A stretch of 36,450 nucleotides of DNA, from positions 1 to 36,450 of the forward strand of contig CAZMNO010000037.1 in NCBI GenBank assembly GCA_964567685.1, given 5' to 3'. The translations under genes and the position numbers were made by a program. Every line of letters begins with the position of its first letter. Position 1 is the stretch's first letter. Below are positions 15,902 to 24,153 of this stretch, piece after piece. Under the pieces are notes generated by a model. That model ran no database searches and was not told the DNA's origin. It saw only the letters and a list, made by a program, of their open reading frames with translations. The DNA is from UBA5972 sp964567685 (GTDB taxonomy: Bacteria; Pseudomonadota; Alphaproteobacteria; Rhodobacterales; Rhodobacteraceae).

Positions 15902-18015
15902 GATTTCGGCTCCTTCATTGCGGCGGCGACCAGATCTTCGTGGCCTTTTCGATAGATGGCGAATGATCCGAACTTGTCACAGACACAGCCATAGGCGCGC
16001 GAAACGAAAATGGCGGTCGTGTCTTCCTCGATCATTGCAGGGCCTTCGATCAGGTTGCCATGCTTGATCTTGTGGCCATCATAAACCGGAACAGTCGAAA
16101 ACGCGTTATCCTCGGGCACGTATACCGAGCGTTCCCCTTTCAGCGCGGCGCTTGCATCCTTCCCGGCCCATGGCTCTTCGGGATAGGCGGGCTTGTCGGA
16201 CCGTCCCAGCGCCTGAACCCGGACATTGATGATTTCAACCTGTGCGCCGCTGTCTTCCAGCGAATAGCCGTAAAGCCGGTTATGTTCGGCATGAAACGCT
16301 GATGTAATCGATGCGATATCCCGGTTGGTGAAATCCCCGGCAGAAACCTCGAACGACACCTCGTGATATTGCTTGAGGTAGCGGCAATCGAACTTGATGG
16401 TGAATTCCTGTGCCTCCCTGGCGATCAGCTCTTCGGTCAGCAGATTGCCGCCCTCGATCTTCATGCCGGCAACCAGATCGCCCAGTTTCTGCCAGTCAAT
16501 CTCTTCCATCGGGGAAACGAAGGTTCGGACAAAATCGTGCTTGAGATCGCTCATCAGCATCCCCACCGCGCAAAGGATCGACGAGGATCGTGGCACGATC
16601 TGCAACGGAATCTCCAGTTCATCCGCAATCAGGCAGGAATGGATCGGGCCAGCGCCCCCTGCCACCACCATCGGAAACTCACGCGGATCAAAACCGCGTT
16701 TGATCGTGATCTCTCGAACCCCTTGCGCCATATTGTTGCAGACGACGCGGTACATGCCTGCAGCGGCCTCTTCAACGCTCAGTCCCAAGGGGTCGCCAAC
16801 GGTCTCCCTGATCGCCGCCCGTGCCGCATCAACATCCAGCGCCATCTTGCCACCGGCGAAGAAATCTGGGTTAAGATATCCCAGCACTAGGTCTGCATCG
16901 GTGCAGGCAGGTTTTTTGCCGTCTTTTGAATAGCTTACCGGCCCCGGATCGGCGCCGGCGCTTTCCGGCCCCATGCGCAAAAGCCCGCCTTCATCGATCC
17001 AGCCAACACTTCCGCCACCCGCACCAATTGTGTGGATGCCAAGCATCGGCAGGGCCAGCCGGTGCCGGTCGATATAACCCTCATTGACCATCACCGGGCC
17101 GCCATCGACAAGGGCGGCTTCAAAGCTGGTGCCGCCCATATCAACGACGATGCACTTGTCCTGATTATGGGCTTTGACAAACCCCAGCCCCGCACCTGGT
17201 CCAGCGGCGGGCCCGGACAGTAACGTCAGCGCGGCTGAACTGCGCGCCACATCCGGTGACATCACGCCACCGTTGGATTGCATGATCATCAAGACCCCGC
17301 CAAATCCGATATCCGCCAGCGAGGTTTGCAAGCGGTCGATATAGCGGCTGAGGATCGGGCCGACATAGGAATTGAGCGCGGTGGTGCTGATCCGTTCGTA
17401 AAACCGGATGGTCGGCAGCAGGTCTGAGGAAACCGTCAGATAGGCCTCGGGCAATTTGGTGCGCACGATCTCAGCCGCCTGTCGTTCATGTTCGGGATTG
17501 GCAAATGAGTTCATGAAACAGATCGAAACCGCCTCGACCCCTTCGGTGCGAAACTCCTCTATTGCGGCTTTGATATCGTTGGGATTCAGAGGTTCAATCT
17601 GCCGCCCGCGCCGGTCAAGCCGCCCGGTGACACCCTTGCGCAGGTAGCGTTCCACCAGCGGCACTACATTGGTGAAATGGTTGTTGTACTGCTCCTCACG
17701 AATTCCGCGCCGCATTTCCAGGGCATCGCGCAGACCGGCTGTTGTCAGCAATCCCGATTTGGCCCCACGCCGCGTCAGCGTTGCGTTGGTCGTAACCGTG
17801 GTGCCATGTACAATCGTGTCGATCGAGGCGGCAAATTCCTCAAGGCCCATCGCCGGATCAAGCGAAGCGGCGATCTCGGCCAGGCCGGTGACCACGGCAA
17901 TTGACGGGTCTTCCGGAGTGGAAAGCGTTTTGTGGATGCATGGGGCTTCACCCTCACCCACGTAGTAAAAATCAGTGAACGTGCCGCCTACATCGATGCC
18001 GATCTTACTGCTCAT
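15898..18015 (-). CDS. hyuA: Hydantoinase A/oxoprolinase family subunit (ATP-binding)
   Basis: This 705-aa HyuA-type protein has an actin-like ATPase fold. The first phosphate loop is DVGGTFTDFYYV at the N-terminus, the second is VVDMGGTSFEAALVDGG at about residue 291, and GAGGGSVGWIDEGG follows. The N-terminal Hydant_A_N and central hydantoinase domains are of usual length. It should phosphorylate the amide or lactam carbonyl to drive ring opening together with HyuB. The gene overlaps both neighbours by 4 bases (ATGA), so ligase, HyuA and HyuB are probably translated in a coupled way. The family has wide substrate range, so the substrate rests on operon context. Confidence 0.9.
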   Translation of the reverse strand: MSSKIGIDVGGTFTDFYYVGEGEAPCIHKTLSTPEDPSIAVVTGLAEIAASLDPAMGLEEFAASIDTIVHGTTVTTNATLTRRGAKSGLLTTAGLRDALEMRRGIREEQYNNHFTNVVPLVERYLRKGVTGRLDRRGRQIEPLNPNDIKAAIEEFRTEGVEAVSICFMNSFANPEHERQAAEIVRTKLPEAYLTVSSDLLPTIRFYERISTTALNSYVGPILSRYIDRLQTSLADIGFGGVLMIMQSNGGVMSPDVARSSAALTLLSGPAAGPGAGLGFVKAHNQDKCIVVDMGGTSFEAALVDGGPVMVNEGYIDRHRLALPMLGIHTIGAGGGSVGWIDEGGLLRMGPESAGADPGPVSYSKDGKKPACTDADLVLGYLNPDFFAGGKMALDVDAARAAIRETVGDPLGLSVEEAAAGMYRVVCNNMAQGVREITIKRGFDPREFPMVVAGGAGPIHSCLIADELEIPLQIVPRSSSILCAVGMLMSDLKHDFVRTFVSPMEEIDWQKLGDLVAGMKIEGGNLLTEELIAREAQEFTIKFDCRYLKQYHEVSFEVSAGDFTNRDIASITSAFHAEHNRLYGYSLEDSGAQVEIINVRVQALGRSDKPAYPEEPWAGKDASAALKGERSVYVPEDNAFSTVPVYDGHKIKHGNLIEGPAMIEEDTTAIFVSRAYGCVCDKFGSFAIYRKGHEDLVAAAMKEPKS

Positions 18016-19553
18016 CCCGCTGATTGCTCCTTGGGTTCTTGCGTTTGGTTCACCATTGCGCGCAGATCGTCCTTGACCACTTTTCCCATTGTGTTGCGAG
18101 GCAGGTTTTCAACAAACACCACTCGCCTTGGATGCTTGAAGCGCGCCAGTTTGCCTTCAAGGTATCCGGTGACCTCGCTGTCGGTCAGGCTGCTGCCATC
18201 AGCGGCGACAACAACGGCGACAACGATCTCGCCCCATTTCTCGTCCTTCTGGCCGATCACCGCTACTTCGGCGATGTCCGGGCATTCCACCAGCACGTTT
18301 TCCAACTCCGCCGGATAGATGTTTTCACCACCGCAGATGATCATATCCTTTTGCCGGTCGTCGACATAAAGGAAACCGGCCTCATCCACATGGCCGATGT
18401 CGCCGGTATAGAACCAGCCATCGACAAGCGCGCGTGCGGTGGCTTCGGGTTTGTTCCAGTATTCCCGCATCAGGTTTTCACCGCGGATCAGAATCTCCCC
18501 ACTCTCACCTGATCTCACTTCGGCCCCGCTCCCGTCGATGATGCGCATTTCGCAATGAATCGCGACCAGTCCGGCAGACCCCTCATTGGCCTTCGCCAGA
18601 TCGGCCGTCAGATAGGTGGCAATCGGTGCGGTCTCGGTCGAGCCATAGACCTGAATTAGCGGCACACCGCGAGCGTGGACCTTTCTGATCAGGCTTCCGG
18701 GCACCATCGATGAGCCGGTCGTCATCATACGCAGGCTTGCAAGTTCGTCGCTTTGCCAACGATTGTCGCTCATCAGGGCACTGATCTGGGTGGGAACCAA
18801 TACCGTCAGGGTCACCTTGTCATCCCTGATCGTGTCATACGTATCCCCGACGTCGAAAACCGGATGCAGCACCAATGTACCGCCGGAACGCAGCGTCGGC
18901 AGCGACAGGATGTTCAATCCGCCGACATGAAACAGTGGAAGCGTGCCCAGAACCACATCGTCACTGGTTAATCCGTGCATGTGTATGCTGTTGACCGCAT
19001 TGATGAAGATCGCGTTCTGATCGATCAGAACACCTTTCGGTTTGCCGGTTGTTCCTGAGGTATAACTGATCAGAACCGGATCATCGGACCTGCCTTCGCC
19101 CTCGTTTTCGGATACGGGCGGCGTATCATTTGCCGATGCGGTCAGACTGCCTGCGCTGGCGAATGTTGATCCTGCACCAACGACGGGAATGTTCAGCCCC
19201 TCACAAATCTGGTCGCCAAGTTCGACGAATTCCGCACCAACGATCAGCGCCTTGGGGGTGCAGTCTTCCAGCAATGTGCGGCATTCATGCCCCTCCAGCC
19301 GCCAATTGAGCGGGACCACAATTGCCCCCAGACGGGCGCAGGCAAAGACGAGGGCAATCAGGTCCGAATGGTTGAAGCCCAGCCAGGCAATTCTGTCACC
19401 CCGCTTGATACCAAGGCGGTGGCGCAGAACACCTGCGATATCGCCGATCCTTGCTGCCAGATCACCGTAAGAGATTTCATCTTCCACAAACCGGATAGCG
19501 GTTTTGTCACGGGAGAACCCGGCATGCCGTTCTATCCAGGTGGAAATATCCAT
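18012..19553 (-). CDS. AMP-forming acyl-CoA ligase
   Basis: This 513-aa ANL-superfamily ligase shows the phosphate motif YTSGTTGKPKG at residues 164-174, the A5 motif VYGSTETAP and the hinge region YTGDIGHVDEAGFLYVDDR followed by KDMIICGGENIYP. The C-terminal catalytic Lys lies in NTMGKVVKDDL. It forms an acyl-adenylate and then the CoA thioester of a carboxylic acid. Anaerobic indoleacetate clusters contain a ligase specific for indoleacetate; it may make the inducer or a side intermediate rather than the main-line thioester. Alternatives here are 2-aminobenzoate or an aryl-propionate. The gene starts one base into the thiolase stop (TGATG). Confidence 0.9.
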   Translation of the reverse strand: MDISTWIERHAGFSRDKTAIRFVEDEISYGDLAARIGDIAGVLRHRLGIKRGDRIAWLGFNHSDLIALVFACARLGAIVVPLNWRLEGHECRTLLEDCTPKALIVGAEFVELGDQICEGLNIPVVGAGSTFASAGSLTASANDTPPVSENEGEGRSDDPVLISYTSGTTGKPKGVLIDQNAIFINAVNSIHMHGLTSDDVVLGTLPLFHVGGLNILSLPTLRSGGTLVLHPVFDVGDTYDTIRDDKVTLTVLVPTQISALMSDNRWQSDELASLRMMTTGSSMVPGSLIRKVHARGVPLIQVYGSTETAPIATYLTADLAKANEGSAGLVAIHCEMRIIDGSGAEVRSGESGEILIRGENLMREYWNKPEATARALVDGWFYTGDIGHVDEAGFLYVDDRQKDMIICGGENIYPAELENVLVECPDIAEVAVIGQKDEKWGEIVVAVVVAADGSSLTDSEVTGYLEGKLARFKHPRRVVFVENLPRNTMGKVVKDDLRAMVNQTQEPKEQSAG

Positions 19554-20758
19554 CAGCTATCGCTCACGTTGATCACAACCGCCATCGAAGTATCGCCCGC
19601 AGCGCATCCTTCGAACAACCCGGTTCCACCACCGCGCAGGGCCAGTTCTTCGATCAATTCGATGATCGAACGCATTCCGGTCGGACCCTGCGGATGCCCC
19701 CAGATCAGCGAACAGCCGTAGTTGTTCATCTTGTTGGCATCGGTTCCGGTTTCGCGGGCAAACAGAATGTCGTTGAGCGCAAATGGATTGTGCGAATTGA
19801 TTGCATCCATGTCCGCGATATCAAGCCTGGCCTGTTTCAGCGCAGCTTTTACTGCAGGTATGGTGGCCTCTGGCATGAAGGCGGTATCGGCGCGCCCTGA
19901 GCCAAAGCCAAGAATGCGTATGCGGATGTTCGGGTTAGTACTCATCTCACGCGCGCGGGCTTCAGTTGCCATGATGATCGCCGCATTGCCATCGGCCGGA
20001 TGGGTCTGGCCACCAAAGGTTACGGTTCCGTCCCTGATCACCGGGCGTAGCTTTGCCAGCCCCTCAGCGCTTGACAGGGTCACCCCTTCATCGCCATCCA
20101 GCACCATTGCGGTTTTGCGGAAATTCGGTGTCGGCACTTCCATCGGCGAGACCATATAGCGGCGCTGGAAAGCACGATCATCCTCAAGCGCCGCCCGGTA
20201 CTGATCGCATCGCCTGAGCACAAGCTCGTGCTGTTCTTCGGTCGTGATCCCGTGTTTTGCCGCCACGTTTTCCGCCGTCGTCACCATAGCGTGCCCGCCA
20301 TTGGGATCGCAGGAGAAATTGCCCATGACCCAGTCTTCATGCTCTCCCGTCCCTCCGGGGCCGGAGGGATTGGGGTAATATAAATGCGGCCCGTTTGAGG
20401 TTCTGTCACAGGTCACAAGAAGTGCAGCATCGGTTTGCCCTACCTCGATTTCCTGCGCACCAGTCAGCAGGCAACGCACGGATGTTGCACAGGCCTGACC
20501 AATGGAAGGCCCGGTTGCATCCGAAGCCCCGATCTGTGCGGCGAGCCAGGGAAAGCCATAAAACGAGTGCTTTTGCGGAACGCTGACTCCCAACACGCCA
20601 AAGTCAAATCCGGCTGGGTCTATGTTGCGACGATCGAGCTCACCTTTTGTGACATGCGCCGCCAGCTCGATGCTATGCAGATTGGCCAGCGCCCCCTGCC
20701 AGCGGGCAAAAGGTGTGCTCCAATAAGCGCCATAGGGAATTTCTGCGATATACGTCAT
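19553..20758 (-). CDS. Thiolase (acyl-CoA acetyltransferase)
   Basis: This 401-aa thiolase has the nucleophile Cys90 in GQACATS, His in NSHNPFALND, His in WGHPQGPTG and the second Cys in EGCAAGDTS. The last motif departs from the common CxGGGxG. The ATG at 20758 (MTYIAEIPYGAYWSTPF) gives the usual thiolase start; an earlier ATG at 20812 falls inside the upstream MaoC gene. As the thiolytic enzyme of the operon it would split 3-(2-aminophenyl)-3-oxopropionyl-CoA into 2-aminobenzoyl-CoA and acetyl-CoA. The unusual second-Cys loop may accommodate an aromatic acyl group, which is inference. Confidence 0.88.
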   Translation of the reverse strand: MTYIAEIPYGAYWSTPFARWQGALANLHSIELAAHVTKGELDRRNIDPAGFDFGVLGVSVPQKHSFYGFPWLAAQIGASDATGPSIGQACATSVRCLLTGAQEIEVGQTDAALLVTCDRTSNGPHLYYPNPSGPGGTGEHEDWVMGNFSCDPNGGHAMVTTAENVAAKHGITTEEQHELVLRRCDQYRAALEDDRAFQRRYMVSPMEVPTPNFRKTAMVLDGDEGVTLSSAEGLAKLRPVIRDGTVTFGGQTHPADGNAAIIMATEARAREMSTNPNIRIRILGFGSGRADTAFMPEATIPAVKAALKQARLDIADMDAINSHNPFALNDILFARETGTDANKMNNYGCSLIWGHPQGPTGMRSIIELIEELALRGGGTGLFEGCAAGDTSMAVVINVSDS

Positions 20759-20786
20759 CAATGCATCTTTCGGGGTCCGTTGCCCC

Positions 20787-21221
20787 TTATCCAAGTTCCA
20801 GGGTTGCCGCACCTTTTAGCAGGACATCACCTTTCTGGTTCTGTGCTGCGATTTCCAGATCTACCAGCCGGGCGCCGTCTTCCTCGCGTTTGCCAACGAC
20901 TTTGCCAGTGCAAATGATCATGTCACCCGGTACAGCCATAGCAGCAAACCGGTTTGAAAACGCCTTTATCCTGGATTGTGGCACCACGGCTGTCAGCATC
21001 TGGCCCAGTATCGCCATCATAAGCATGCCATGCACAATGACACCCGGAAGACCACCCGCCTGCGCCTCGGCATCATCCAGATGAATGGGGTTGTGATCAC
21101 CCGAGGCCCCGGCAAAAAGGGCCAACTGGGTGCGGGTTATCGGCCCCCGTGTAAGGGTAGGGAGCTCGTCTTCGATTTTGAGGTCGGCGAAATTGAGGCT
21201 GTCTAACATGCTCTTACCCAT
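20787..21221 (-). CDS. MaoC-type hydratase, catalytic hot-dog subunit
   Basis: This 144-aa hot-dog protein has the (R)-hydratase motif ASGDHNPIHLDD, with catalytic Asp42 and His47, followed by GLPGVIVHGM. It should hydrate an enoyl-CoA (here 2-aminocinnamoyl-CoA) to the 3R-hydroxyacyl-CoA. It overlaps the upstream MaoC gene by 8 bases. Together they look like a split double hot-dog hydratase with one catalytic and one structural half, as in mycobacterial HadAB and HadBC. An internal ATG four codons on (21209) is an alternative start. Confidence 0.87.
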   Translation of the reverse strand: MGKSMLDSLNFADLKIEDELPTLTRGPITRTQLALFAGASGDHNPIHLDDAEAQAGGLPGVIVHGMLMMAILGQMLTAVVPQSRIKAFSNRFAAMAVPGDMIICTGKVVGKREEDGARLVDLEIAAQNQKGDVLLKGAATLELG

Positions 21222-21663
21222 TCCGAATTACTATTACAGAGTGTAAGTCGACCACATGATCACCCAGTTGATTCTCTAACTTTGTCTCAGTAACGAAGAA
21301 GATCAAAGCCCCATTTTTCTTGTCGTAGAGGTCGGTAATCTTCTGCCGCCCGGTGATTGTATCTCCGGCGCAAATGTCACCAAAATAGGTAAAACCCTGT
21401 TCACCGTGAACCGCTTTGGATTTTTCAACGCCCATGTCCTCGAGCACGTTGAACGACTGGCCAGCATCCATGGTGATGGTGTATCCGAATGTAGGAGGCG
21501 CCGGAATAGCCCTGTATCCTTGATGTTTTGCCGCTGTTTCGTCAAAAAAGACGGGATCATCCGCACCGATTGATCTGGCGAACTGGGCGATCCTTCCCTT
21601 CTCTACATCAACCGAAAACTTGGGGTATTCCTTGCCAAGGAATTGGTTTCGCAATGCTTCCAT
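21214..21663 (-). CDS. MaoC-like hydratase, N-terminal (non-catalytic) hot-dog subunit
   Basis: This 149-aa protein matches the MaoC_dehydrat_N pattern: FARSIGADDPVFFDE followed by GYRAIPAPPTFGYT. The catalytic Asp/His pair is absent, because the 'NPxH' His is replaced by Phe in DPVFFD. I infer it builds the substrate tunnel while the next gene supplies the active site. ATG at 21663 has GGAAG 11 bases upstream; a second ATG three codons earlier is too close to that site. A longer frame back to 21795 runs through the promoter region and is rejected. It is the first gene of the 13-gene operon. Confidence 0.85.
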   Translation of the reverse strand: MEALRNQFLGKEYPKFSVDVEKGRIAQFARSIGADDPVFFDETAAKHQGYRAIPAPPTFGYTITMDAGQSFNVLEDMGVEKSKAVHGEQGFTYFGDICAGDTITGRQKITDLYDKKNGALIFFVTETKLENQLGDHVVDLHSVIVIRNG

Positions 21664-21743
21664 AATAAACATGACTTCCGTGTTTTGAACCGACGCATCG
21701 TTGCCAGATACGCTCCGAAAGTCGGGCGGCCTGAACGGATAAA

Positions 21744-21772
21744 ATGCTAGCGCCTTTTTACAGGTGTGTAAA
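21744..21772 (-). promoter_or_regulatory. Promoter of the catabolic operon with overlapping operator palindrome
   Basis: On the minus strand, TTTACA (21772-21767), a 17-base spacer and TAGCAT (21749-21744) form a sigma70-type promoter that would start about 75 bases before the first MaoC gene. The palindrome TTTACA-N4-TGTAAA (21757-21772) covers the -35 hexamer and is a plausible operator for the divergent TetR protein. A weaker inverted repeat (ACTG-N8-CAGT, 21825-21840) lies nearer the regulator gene. Confidence 0.5.
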
Positions 21773-21896
21773 TAGCCATGAAACAGAGCGGTCATTTTGG
21801 TTGCTTTATCGTGGCTGCGCTTTTACTGTAGAAGTGCAGTTGAGCGAGATATGTCAACCCCGACCGCTCGCGCTGAGGGACTTCCGGAAAGGCCGA

Positions 21897-22472
21897 ATGA
21901 GCAGACGCACCGAAATATTACGACGCGCAACCGAAGTGTTCGAACGTCAGGGCGTCAAGCAGACTTCGATTGAGGATATTGCCAAAGCAGTCGGTATCAA
22001 GCGCGAGGCTGTCTACTACTACTTCAAGGGCCGTCATGAAATTCTGGCAGAGATTATCCTGCCGCAAAGTCATGCACTGCTTATCGGTTTACGCAATATC
22101 GTCAGCTCGAATCGAAGTTTTGCGGATAAACTGCATGATGCGATGCAGAACCATCTGCAAAGCTATAATCCCAGCTATCTTGAGATGACGGTGGCCTTGC
22201 GCGAAGACCATTTTTTCGGCACCGACCAGAAATTCACCGACTTGCGCCGGGTGTGGAAGGATTACAGCGACCTTTGGGCAAGGCTGATCTCCGAAGGTCA
22301 GGAGAGCGGCGAGTTCCGGTCGGGCCACGATCCCAAGATCACCGCGTTTGCCATTCTTGGCATGTGCAACTGGCTGTCACGCTGGTTCGATCCCGGCAAG
22401 GGCAAGCCGATAGAAGAAATCGTCGAAACCTACTTTGATTTTGCGCTGAACGGTTTGACCCCCCGGTCCTGA
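21897..22472 (+). CDS. TetR family transcriptional regulator
   Basis: This 191-aa regulator has an N-terminal TetR helix-turn-helix (TEILRRATEVFERQGVKQTS, then AVGIKREAVYYYFKGRHEIL, about residues 4-50) and a C-terminal ligand domain. ATG at 21897 is chosen because GGAAAGG lies just upstream and the HTH then starts near residue 4; the frame is open back to 21744 through the intergenic region. It is transcribed divergently from the 13-gene operon, a classic layout for a local repressor that responds to a pathway thioester. Clusters known in betaproteobacteria have a GntR-type regulator instead, as far as I recall. Target and ligand are inferred. Confidence 0.88.
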   Translation: MSRRTEILRRATEVFERQGVKQTSIEDIAKAVGIKREAVYYYFKGRHEILAEIILPQSHALLIGLRNIVSSNRSFADKLHDAMQNHLQSYNPSYLEMTVALREDHFFGTDQKFTDLRRVWKDYSDLWARLISEGQESGEFRSGHDPKITAFAILGMCNWLSRWFDPGKGKPIEEIVETYFDFALNGLTPRS

Positions 22473-22482
22473 ATAACCGGCT

Positions 22483-22922
22483 CTACGGAACCGCAATAAC
22501 CGCGTCATCACTGCTGTAGAGCTTGCTGACCTGATCCGCCCGGTTTTCCAGAACGGCACGCTACTCGTCAACAGGTGTGTCCGCGGTGACACCGGCGTTC
22601 CGAGAGGTTTCAGCAATGTACGGAAACATCAGAAGATCGATTTCACCACGGTCATGCCGGCCACCACCATGTCCTGAATGAGAGACCCGGCTGCCGATAT
22701 TGCCGCTACGCGAAAACTGCTCACGCTGACCCAACTGCCCGTCTGCAGTTTGAAATCCTCTTCAACTCGCCCATCAATTACGATACCCTGTGACAGATCG
22801 TCAGGATCAGCTTTCGCAACCCCATCGTCGATGCAACAACACCCATCTTGGTCAAGGGACTCCTCGGTCAGATTCAGGCGGCGCAACATCCTTGTGATTG
22901 ACTGAGTTTTGCAGATCGGGAC
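22483..22922 (-). pseudogene. Relic of a feruloyl-CoA synthase-like AMP ligase (C-terminal part)
   Basis: Conceptual translation on the minus strand gives fragments of the C-terminal domain of feruloyl-CoA synthase-type ligases: RMLRRLNLTEESLDQDG, then DDLSQGIVIDGRVEEDFKL and TGSWVSVSSFRVAAI. The frame then ends at 22629, while homology continues in another frame (DLLMFPYIAE; after an internal TAG, RAVLENRADQVSKLY). Relative to the family, a segment before RAVLEN is missing. No N-terminal adenylation motifs are present upstream. This is a degraded 3' remnant with at least one frameshift, one stop and one internal deletion. It lies between the TetR gene and the oxidoreductase gene. Confidence 0.65.
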
Positions 22923-23119
22923 CTGTGATCTGGTTGAAACGAAGCGGCTGACAAACGAGTTGATGAGTCCGCATTCGTCGATCTCGCATTTTCCACCCCC
23001 AGTCGTTCTGGTAAGCCTGCAAGGAGACGGATTGCCGTCGTTTACCTGATCCATGTAGAACCGGATTGCCCCAAAAGGGCTGGAACCCCTTTCAACCCAA
23101 CCCCGTACCTTCAAGGTAG

Positions 23120-24106
23120 ATGTCCATGAAAGCCCTCGTTCTTCATAAATACGCTTCAACCCGCGACCTGAGAATCGAAGAAACGCCGCGCCCGAGTCCG
23201 AAGGCCAATGAGGTTCTCGTCAGAACCTGCGCAGCTTCGGTCAATGACTGGGATTGGGCCATGGTACGGGGTTCCCCGTTTTACATCCGCCTGCTTTGTG
23301 GCCTGGTGCGCCCAAAGATAGGCGTACCAGGCGTTGATGTTTCCGGGGTTATTGAGGCCGTGGGGGAGGGTGTTTCGAAATTTAAAATCGGTGACAGGGT
23401 CTATGGCGATCTGTCAGACAGCGGGTTCGGCGCTTTTGCCGAATATGTTGCAACTGATGAAGCTGCACTGACCCGAATGCCGGATAATATGACGTTTACC
23501 GCGGCCGCAGCACTACCGCACGCCGCGATGCTGGCGGTGCAGGGGCTCTGTGATTATGGGCAGATTGGGCCGGGGATGAAACTGTTGTTCAACGGTGCCG
23601 GCGGCGGGGTAGGCACGCTAGGTGTGCAGATTGCCCGTCACAAAGGGGTTCTGGATATCACAGGCGTGGATTCCGCTGAAAAATCTAAGGACATGATTGC
23701 TGCTGGTTTTGACAAGACAATTGACTACAAAACCCAGAACTTCACCAAAAGCGGCCAACGCTATGACTATATCCTTGATGCGAGGACGGGCTTTTCAGTG
23801 TTTGCTTATCTGCGCGCTCTCAATCCCGGGGGCAGTTATGTCACAGTTGGGGGATCAACCGGCAAACTGCTTCAGGCTTTTTTGCTGGGACTGATTGTGC
23901 GCAATTTCACCAGCAAGAAGATCAGTGTGTTGGCGCTGAAGCCGAACAAGGACATGGCATATTTGAACGAGCTGTGGGATCTTGGAGTGATCAAACCGGT
24001 GATTGACGGCCCTTTCCTTTTTGACGATTTACCGCAAGCCTTGCAAAGATTTGGTGAGGGGCACCACAAAGGTAAGGTGGTCGTCACCATGGACCTTGGC
24101 CATTGA
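23120..24106 (+). CDS. Zinc-independent MDR family oxidoreductase
   Basis: This 328-aa medium-chain dehydrogenase/reductase has an N-terminal GroES-like domain (GVPGVDVSGVIEAVGEGV; GDRVYGDL) and a Rossmann domain with a Gly-rich loop (LFNGAGGGVGTLGVQIAR, about residue 155). The Cys residues that bind structural and catalytic zinc in alcohol dehydrogenases are absent, which places it with the quinone oxidoreductase/enoyl reductase-like branch using NADPH. AAGG precedes two possible ATGs (23120 and 23126); the second has the better spacing. It stands alone between a pseudogene and a convergent membrane-protein operon. A role in the neighbouring catabolism is possible but unsupported. Confidence 0.85.
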   Translation: MSMKALVLHKYASTRDLRIEETPRPSPKANEVLVRTCAASVNDWDWAMVRGSPFYIRLLCGLVRPKIGVPGVDVSGVIEAVGEGVSKFKIGDRVYGDLSDSGFGAFAEYVATDEAALTRMPDNMTFTAAAALPHAAMLAVQGLCDYGQIGPGMKLLFNGAGGGVGTLGVQIARHKGVLDITGVDSAEKSKDMIAAGFDKTIDYKTQNFTKSGQRYDYILDARTGFSVFAYLRALNPGGSYVTVGGSTGKLLQAFLLGLIVRNFTSKKISVLALKPNKDMAYLNELWDLGVIKPVIDGPFLFDDLPQALQRFGEGHHKGKVVVTMDLGH

Positions 24107-24153
24107 GTCGCGTGCCTTCCGTGTCGCAGTTTTGCGGTATGCAAGAGATGCGT

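Noticed and set aside
14225..18015. Acetone or acetophenone carboxylase
   Set aside because: Only HyuA- and HyuB-type genes are present; there is no small third subunit and the other operon genes do not make sense for ketone carboxylation.
22629..23159. Intact 176-aa minus-strand gene
   Set aside because: Only its C-terminal half resembles a protein family (AMP ligase), the homology continues in a different frame past its stop, and it overlaps the start of the MDR gene. Treated as a pseudogene.
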